This document shows, one piece after another, positions 23,884-26,934 of a stretch of DNA of 26,934 nt (the stretch's first letter is position 1; each line of letters starts with the position of its first letter). The position numbers were made by a program, and so were the translations under genes. The DNA lies in contig JBNRMS010000038.1 of the NCBI GenBank assembly GCA_050309735.1, forward strand, positions 1-26,934, read 5' to 3'. The notes under the pieces are model-generated. The model searched no databases, had not been told where the DNA came from, and was given only the letters and a program-made list of their open reading frames with translations. The stretch is from UMGS1002 sp050309735 (lineage in GTDB: Bacteria; Bacillota; Clostridia; Oscillospirales; CAG-272).

Positions 23884-24594
23884 ATGACAAAACCAAAACA
23901 CAAAAGAGCGCTCGTTAAACTTTCGGGCGAGGCCATGCAGGCAAAAGATGGGAACATAATTGATTTCGATTTTCTCGAAGAGGTTGCCGATGCGCTGATT
24001 ATGTGCGTCAAAGATGGGATTGAGACGGCTGTTGTAGTCGGCGCCGGGAATATTTGGCGGGGCGCGAGGCAGGGGAGAGGCATGGACCGCTGCCGCGCCG
24101 ATCATATGGGAATGCTCGCAACCGTTATCAACGCCATAGCGCTCAAAGATATGATTATCCAGCGGGGGGGCGACGCCGAGGTTATGACTCCGGTTGCCAT
24201 GCCCGAATTTGCCGAGAAATATGTGACAGACAAGGCAAAGGCGCTTATGCAGGCCGGGAAGATAATAATCCTTGGCTGTGGAACCGGCAACCCATATTTT
24301 TCAACCGATACCGGAGCCGTTTTGCGGGCCGCCGAGCTTGAGGTTGATATAGTGCTCATGGCAAAAAATATTGACGGGATATACGATAAAGACCCCGCAA
24401 TACACCCCGATGCAAAAAAATACGACAGGGTGTCATATGACGAGATACTCACAAAAAGGCTTGCTGCCTATGATCTTACGGCGACGGCATTTTGTGAAAC
24501 AAACAAAATTTTAACCTGTGCCTTCGGGCTTTCCTCGCCCATGAATATCTACCGCGCCGCCACAGGCGAGGATATAGGCACAATCACTTATTGA
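23884..24594 (+). CDS. pyrH: UMP kinase (uridylate kinase)
   Basis: The 236-residue amino-acid-kinase-fold enzyme phosphorylates UMP to UDP. Motifs: LVKLSGEAM near the N terminus, VVGAGNIWRG (the UMP-binding glycine loop), the GTGNPYFSTDT segment and KNIDGIYDKDP. Length is typical (about 236-240). The ATG at 23884 (MTKPKHK) is chosen because AGAAAGG at 23864-23870 lies 13 bases upstream; an ATG at 23872 is one base from that site. Upstream rpsB and tsf, the usual neighbours, are absent, so pyrH opens this cluster behind its own promoter. Confidence 0.96.
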   Translation: MTKPKHKRALVKLSGEAMQAKDGNIIDFDFLEEVADALIMCVKDGIETAVVVGAGNIWRGARQGRGMDRCRADHMGMLATVINAIALKDMIIQRGGDAEVMTPVAMPEFAEKYVTDKAKALMQAGKIIILGCGTGNPYFSTDTGAVLRAAELEVDIVLMAKNIDGIYDKDPAIHPDAKKYDRVSYDEILTKRLAAYDLTATAFCETNKILTCAFGLSSPMNIYRAATGEDIGTITY

Positions 24595-24666
24595 CAGAGC
24601 TGCGGCAGAACGCACTAATATATTTAAATTTGAAAGGAGACCCGGCACCGCCCGGAACATGGTATC

Positions 24667-25221
24667 ATGAAACTCAACAACAAAGAATTTGAAGAAAAGA
24701 TGCAAAAATCTATCGCCGCTTATGAGTCGAATTTAACGACGATACGAGCGGGTCAGGCAAACCCCCTTATTCTCTCAAAGATAACTTTTGAATATTACGG
24801 GGAGCCGACGCTACTGAGTACAATGGCAGACATCCGGGTTGCCGACGCGAAAACACTCGTAATTTCTCCTTATGATATGTCGACTTTGAAGGCAATGGTC
24901 AAGGCTATACAGGCATCAGATCTTGGCATTATGCCGAACAACGACGGCAAGGTAATACGCCTGAACTTCCCGCAGCCGACCGAGGAGAGAAGAAAAGAAC
25001 TCACAAAACAGGTTATGAAACTCGGCGAGGATGCTAAGGTCGCCATACGCAACATAAGACGCGATGCTAACGACGCTATTAAGAAAATGAAAAAAGACGG
25101 CGAGATGACCGAGGACGAACAGAAAGCATCGGAAAAGTCGATTCAGGAGCTTACAGATAAGTACATTAAGGCCGTCGACGCGGTTACCGAGCGCAAAGAA
25201 AAAGAAATAATGCAGATCTGA
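24667..25221 (+). CDS. frr: Ribosome recycling factor
   Basis: The 184-residue factor splits post-termination ribosomes together with EF-G. It has the standard RRF fold: an N-terminal helix with the TTIRAGQANP signature, a beta domain carrying YYGEPTLLSTMADI, and a long lysine-rich C-terminal helix pair (RRKELTKQVMKLGEDAKVAIRN). The nearest Shine-Dalgarno (AAAGGAG at 24633-24639) is 27 bases before the ATG, unusually far. A three-codon frame (ATG GTA TCA TGA, 24659-24670) ends exactly over the frr start. Confidence 0.96.
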   Translation: MKLNNKEFEEKMQKSIAAYESNLTTIRAGQANPLILSKITFEYYGEPTLLSTMADIRVADAKTLVISPYDMSTLKAMVKAIQASDLGIMPNNDGKVIRLNFPQPTEERRKELTKQVMKLGEDAKVAIRNIRRDANDAIKKMKKDGEMTEDEQKASEKSIQELTDKYIKAVDAVTERKEKEIMQI

Positions 25222-25227
25222 AAAAAC

Positions 25228-25254
25228 TCGGGTGGGACGTCAGTTACCACCCGA
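25228..25254 (+). other. Hairpin between frr and uppS
   Basis: TCGGGTGG (25228-25235) pairs perfectly with CCACCCGA (25247-25254), loop of 11. It is followed by TTAAAATAAAG, not a T tract, so it is probably an RNA processing or stability element rather than a terminator. Confidence 0.45.
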
Positions 25255-25277
25255 TTAAAATAAAGACAAGTATTCAA

Positions 25278-25308
25278 TTTGAGCCGCCCCGGGCGGCGCG
25301 GGGGTCGA
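25278..25308 (+). repeat. GAGCCGCCC/GGGCGG hairpin repeat, copy 2 (uppS leader)
   Basis: TTTGAGCCGCCCCGGGCGG followed by CGCGGGGGTCGA ends directly at the uppS ATG. It matches the cdsA leader at 26280 in order and spacing: hairpin, then GGGGGT, then 3-4 bases, then ATG. The G-run is the only plausible ribosome site. Confidence 0.65.
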
Positions 25309-26022
25309 ATGAAAAAGAGAGTCAACAAGCCATATAATCTATACGGCGCGCAACATATCGCCTTTATAATGGACGGAAACGGTCGCTGGGCGACCAGACG
25401 AGGGATGCCGCGCGAATACGGACACAGAGCGGGTGCCCGAGCCTTCCGGGAGACGGTGAAGTACTGCCGCAATATCGGTCTTAAATATGTCACGGTCTAC
25501 GCGCTGTCAACCGAAAACCTTAAGATGCGACCAAAATCCGAGACAGACGCGATAATGCGTCTTCTCTCGGAGTATATCTCAGAATGCGAGCGCGAGATGG
25601 ATAAATATAATGTTTCGTTCAGATTCCCCGGAGATACGAGTGTTTTTGACGATGACCTTCGCGAGCGCCTCCGCCTGCTCACCGAGCGCACGGCAGACCG
25701 CGAACTGGTACTCAATGTGGCTCTCAACTACGGCGGTCGCGCCGAACTTGTTCGCGCTTTCTCTATTCTTGCCGCCGCCGGCAAAAAGAATATTACCGAG
25801 GAGGACATAAGCGCAACTCTCTATACCGCCGACTGCCCCGATCCCGACCTCATTATAAGAAGCGCAAATGAATACCGCCTCTCAAACTTCCTGCTCTGGC
25901 AGTCCTCTTATTCCGAGCTTTATTTTACCGATGTTCTCTGGCCTGATTTTGGTTCGTCAGACATTGATGCCGCAATCAAGGAATACGGCCGCCGCCGCCG
26001 AAGATACGGGGGCGTGCTCTGA
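25309..26022 (+). CDS. uppS: Undecaprenyl diphosphate synthase (cis-prenyltransferase)
   Basis: The 237-residue enzyme extends farnesyl diphosphate with isopentenyl units in the cis configuration, giving the C55 carrier for wall polymers. FIMDGNGRWA with catalytic Asp22, the GHRAGARAF region, YALSTENLKMR, LNVALNYGGRAE and the C-terminal IRSANEYRLSNFLLWQSSYSELYF region are diagnostic. In the C-terminal motif many homologs read RTSGExRxSNF; here it is RSANEYRLSNF, a small deviation. The ATG at 25309 is used; the frame from 25279 would translate the hairpin repeat. Confidence 0.95.
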   Translation: MKKRVNKPYNLYGAQHIAFIMDGNGRWATRRGMPREYGHRAGARAFRETVKYCRNIGLKYVTVYALSTENLKMRPKSETDAIMRLLSEYISECEREMDKYNVSFRFPGDTSVFDDDLRERLRLLTERTADRELVLNVALNYGGRAELVRAFSILAAAGKKNITEEDISATLYTADCPDPDLIIRSANEYRLSNFLLWQSSYSELYFTDVLWPDFGSSDIDAAIKEYGRRRRRYGGVL

Positions 26023-26202
26023 CCCGCCGCTTATCGCTATTCGAAACAGACGAGGCGAGCATTATTTTGAGTTGGCTGTTTGATTTTGGTATATCCGATT
26101 TGCATCGGGAGTACAGTTTTATAAACCGAAAGGCATGGTCGCGTGATAGTTTTTTTCTCATTATATTGAATCCTGCCTTTTCGCGCGTGAATTTTCCAAA
26201 AC

Positions 26203-26222
26203 CGGAGCAAAGCTCCGCTTTT
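26203..26222 (+). terminator. Possible terminator between uppS and cdsA
   Basis: CGGAGC, a 3-base loop AAA and GCTCCG are followed by CTTTT. The stem is short and the T run brief, so at most partial termination is expected. Confidence 0.35.
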
Positions 26223-26279
26223 GCAAAGTGGGACACTGCCCCTCTTTTGCGGGCAAGCCTGCCGAAAATTCAAAGTCTA

Positions 26280-26313
26280 TTTGAGCCGCCCCTCGGGCGG
26301 TATGGGGGTTAAA
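26280..26313 (+). repeat. GAGCCGCCC/GGGCGG hairpin repeat, copy 3 (cdsA leader)
   Basis: TTTGAGCCGCCCCTCGGGCG continues with GTATGGGGGTTAAA and ends at the cdsA ATG. The stem is CCGCCC/GGGCGG with a short loop; GGGGGT is the likely ribosome site. The order of elements equals that in front of uppS. Confidence 0.65.
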
Positions 26314-26934
26314 ATGCTAAAAAGAACAATTACAGTGATAGTCAGCGTTGCGGTGCTGATACCGATTCTCATCTTTTCCGACTCGGTGTTATTTCCGATT
26401 GTCGTGGCTCTGTTCAGCCTTGTGGCGCTGTTTGAAATTTTTCGCTGTACGGGGGTGCACAAAAATCTTTGGCTGACCCTGCCCTTATATATAGCAGGCG
26501 CTGTACCTCCCTTTCTTGTCAGATATTTGGATAACCCCCTATATCTGAGCGCTGGGGCGCTGCTTGCCATAATCCTTTTGATACTCTGGGATATGACTAT
26601 AATTGTATTTGGAAACAATAAAACCTCGCTCGCCTCGGCCGCCTCGGCTTTTTTCTTGGCATTCTATATCATCTTTGCTTTTTCGGGCATAGTCTGGCTG
26701 CGCGACCTTGACGAAGGATATATCTATCTCTTAATATTCATCGGTGCTTGGGTTACCGACACCTTTGCATATCTCACGGGCATGGCCTTCGGGCGGCATA
26801 AGCTTATCCCTTCAATCAGTCCGAAAAAGACAGTGGAGGGAAGTGTGGGCGGCACGCTTGTTGCAACGGCGGCTTTCGCGGCAGCATCTTATTTTATTGG
26901 AATTTGGCATTTGGGATGGGTACTGATAATTATC
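26314..26934 (+). CDS. cdsA: Phosphatidate cytidylyltransferase (3' end cut by the window)
   Basis: The first 207 residues are present and the frame is open to the window edge. CdsA makes CDP-diacylglycerol from phosphatidic acid and CTP in the cytoplasmic membrane. The sequence is a series of hydrophobic helices (at about 5-25, 27-45, 50-70, 78-100, 105-125), then the start of the CDS signature with Asp and Lys (TDTFAYLTGMAFGRHKL, then SISPKKTVEGSVGG). Position after uppS is canonical. The start at 26314 follows the GGGGGT run of the hairpin repeat. Confidence 0.93.
   Translation, partial: MLKRTITVIVSVAVLIPILIFSDSVLFPIVVALFSLVALFEIFRCTGVHKNLWLTLPLYIAGAVPPFLVRYLDNPLYLSAGALLAIILLILWDMTIIVFGNNKTSLASAASAFFLAFYIIFAFSGIVWLRDLDEGYIYLLIFIGAWVTDTFAYLTGMAFGRHKLIPSISPKKTVEGSVGGTLVATAAFAAASYFIGIWHLGWVLIII

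Larger units (their letters stand above)
26023..26313 (+). other. uppS-cdsA spacer (291 bp) with hairpins and an orphan initiation cassette
   Basis: These two genes usually abut. I find no supported gene here; the short frames lack family features. The spacer contains a hairpin CCGAT/ATCGG (26095-26108) and the sequence GAAAGGCATGGTCGC (26128-26142), which matches the ribosome-site cassette of the ACP gene but leads to no start codon at the expected place (TAG at 26147). A stem CGGAGC/GCTCCG (26203-26217) with CTTTT follows, then the hairpin repeat. It could hold a degraded fragment or a dispersed repeat. Confidence 0.5.

Noticed and set aside
26067..26312. 81-codon frame in the uppS-cdsA spacer
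   Set aside because: It crosses hairpins and the repeat in front of cdsA and shows no protein-like features or ribosome site.

Overview
The window reads as a chromosomal segment of an anaerobic Firmicute of the class Clostridia. The grounds are the gene content and order (rdgB-yhbY-nadD-rsfS-leuS; pyrH-frr-uppS-cdsA), a LytR-CpsA-Psr wall ligase, a T-box riboswitch, Shine-Dalgarno sequences of the AGAAAGG/GGAGG type, and sigma-A-like promoters that mostly have 17-bp spacers and extended -10 (TGn) elements. Base composition looks moderate. I see no IS element, phage gene, CRISPR array or rRNA. Species-level placement is not possible from the sequence alone.

Layout. 1-1190: a two-gene chromate-transporter-family pair (+). 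1447-1537: tRNA-Ser(GGA) (-) with its own promoter and terminator. 1723-3729: a divergent type IIA topoisomerase B subunit (-), with no A subunit nearby. 4061-7617: an aconitase-family hydratase followed by NADP-isocitrate dehydrogenase (-), an operon for the citrate-to-2-oxoglutarate branch. 7884-12351: a + strand group of membrane-anchored transglutaminase-like protein, amino-acid-adenylating (DltA-like) ligase, acyl carrier protein and MBOAT acyltransferase. This resembles an incomplete or variant dlt-type envelope-acylation system. 12417-18490: housekeeping genes rdgB, yhbY, nadD, an LCP protein, rsfS and leuS. 18613-18789: rpsU, shorter than 60 codons, with a strong promoter and a bidirectional terminator. 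18881-21438: an FkbM methyltransferase (-), a HIT protein (+) and a sugar-phosphate isomerase-like TIM barrel (-). 21615-23590: an acyl-CoA synthetase (-) behind a complete T-box leader. 23739 to the end: pyrH, frr, uppS and a truncated cdsA (+).

The most notable element is the T-box. Its specifier reads CUC (leucine), its UGGU bulge fits a tRNA with an A discriminator (as in tRNA-Leu), and the regulated gene is an acyl-CoA ligase rather than a synthetase or transporter for leucine. A plausible reading is leucine-starvation control of branched-chain acid (for example isovalerate) activation feeding leucine synthesis. This is inference and is marked as such.

Second-tier observations are the transglutaminase/ligase/ACP/MBOAT cluster without DltD, a recurring AGAAAGG translation-initiation cassette with a fixed 13-nt spacing, and a repeated GAGCCGCCC...GGGCGG hairpin that sits directly in front of both uppS and cdsA.
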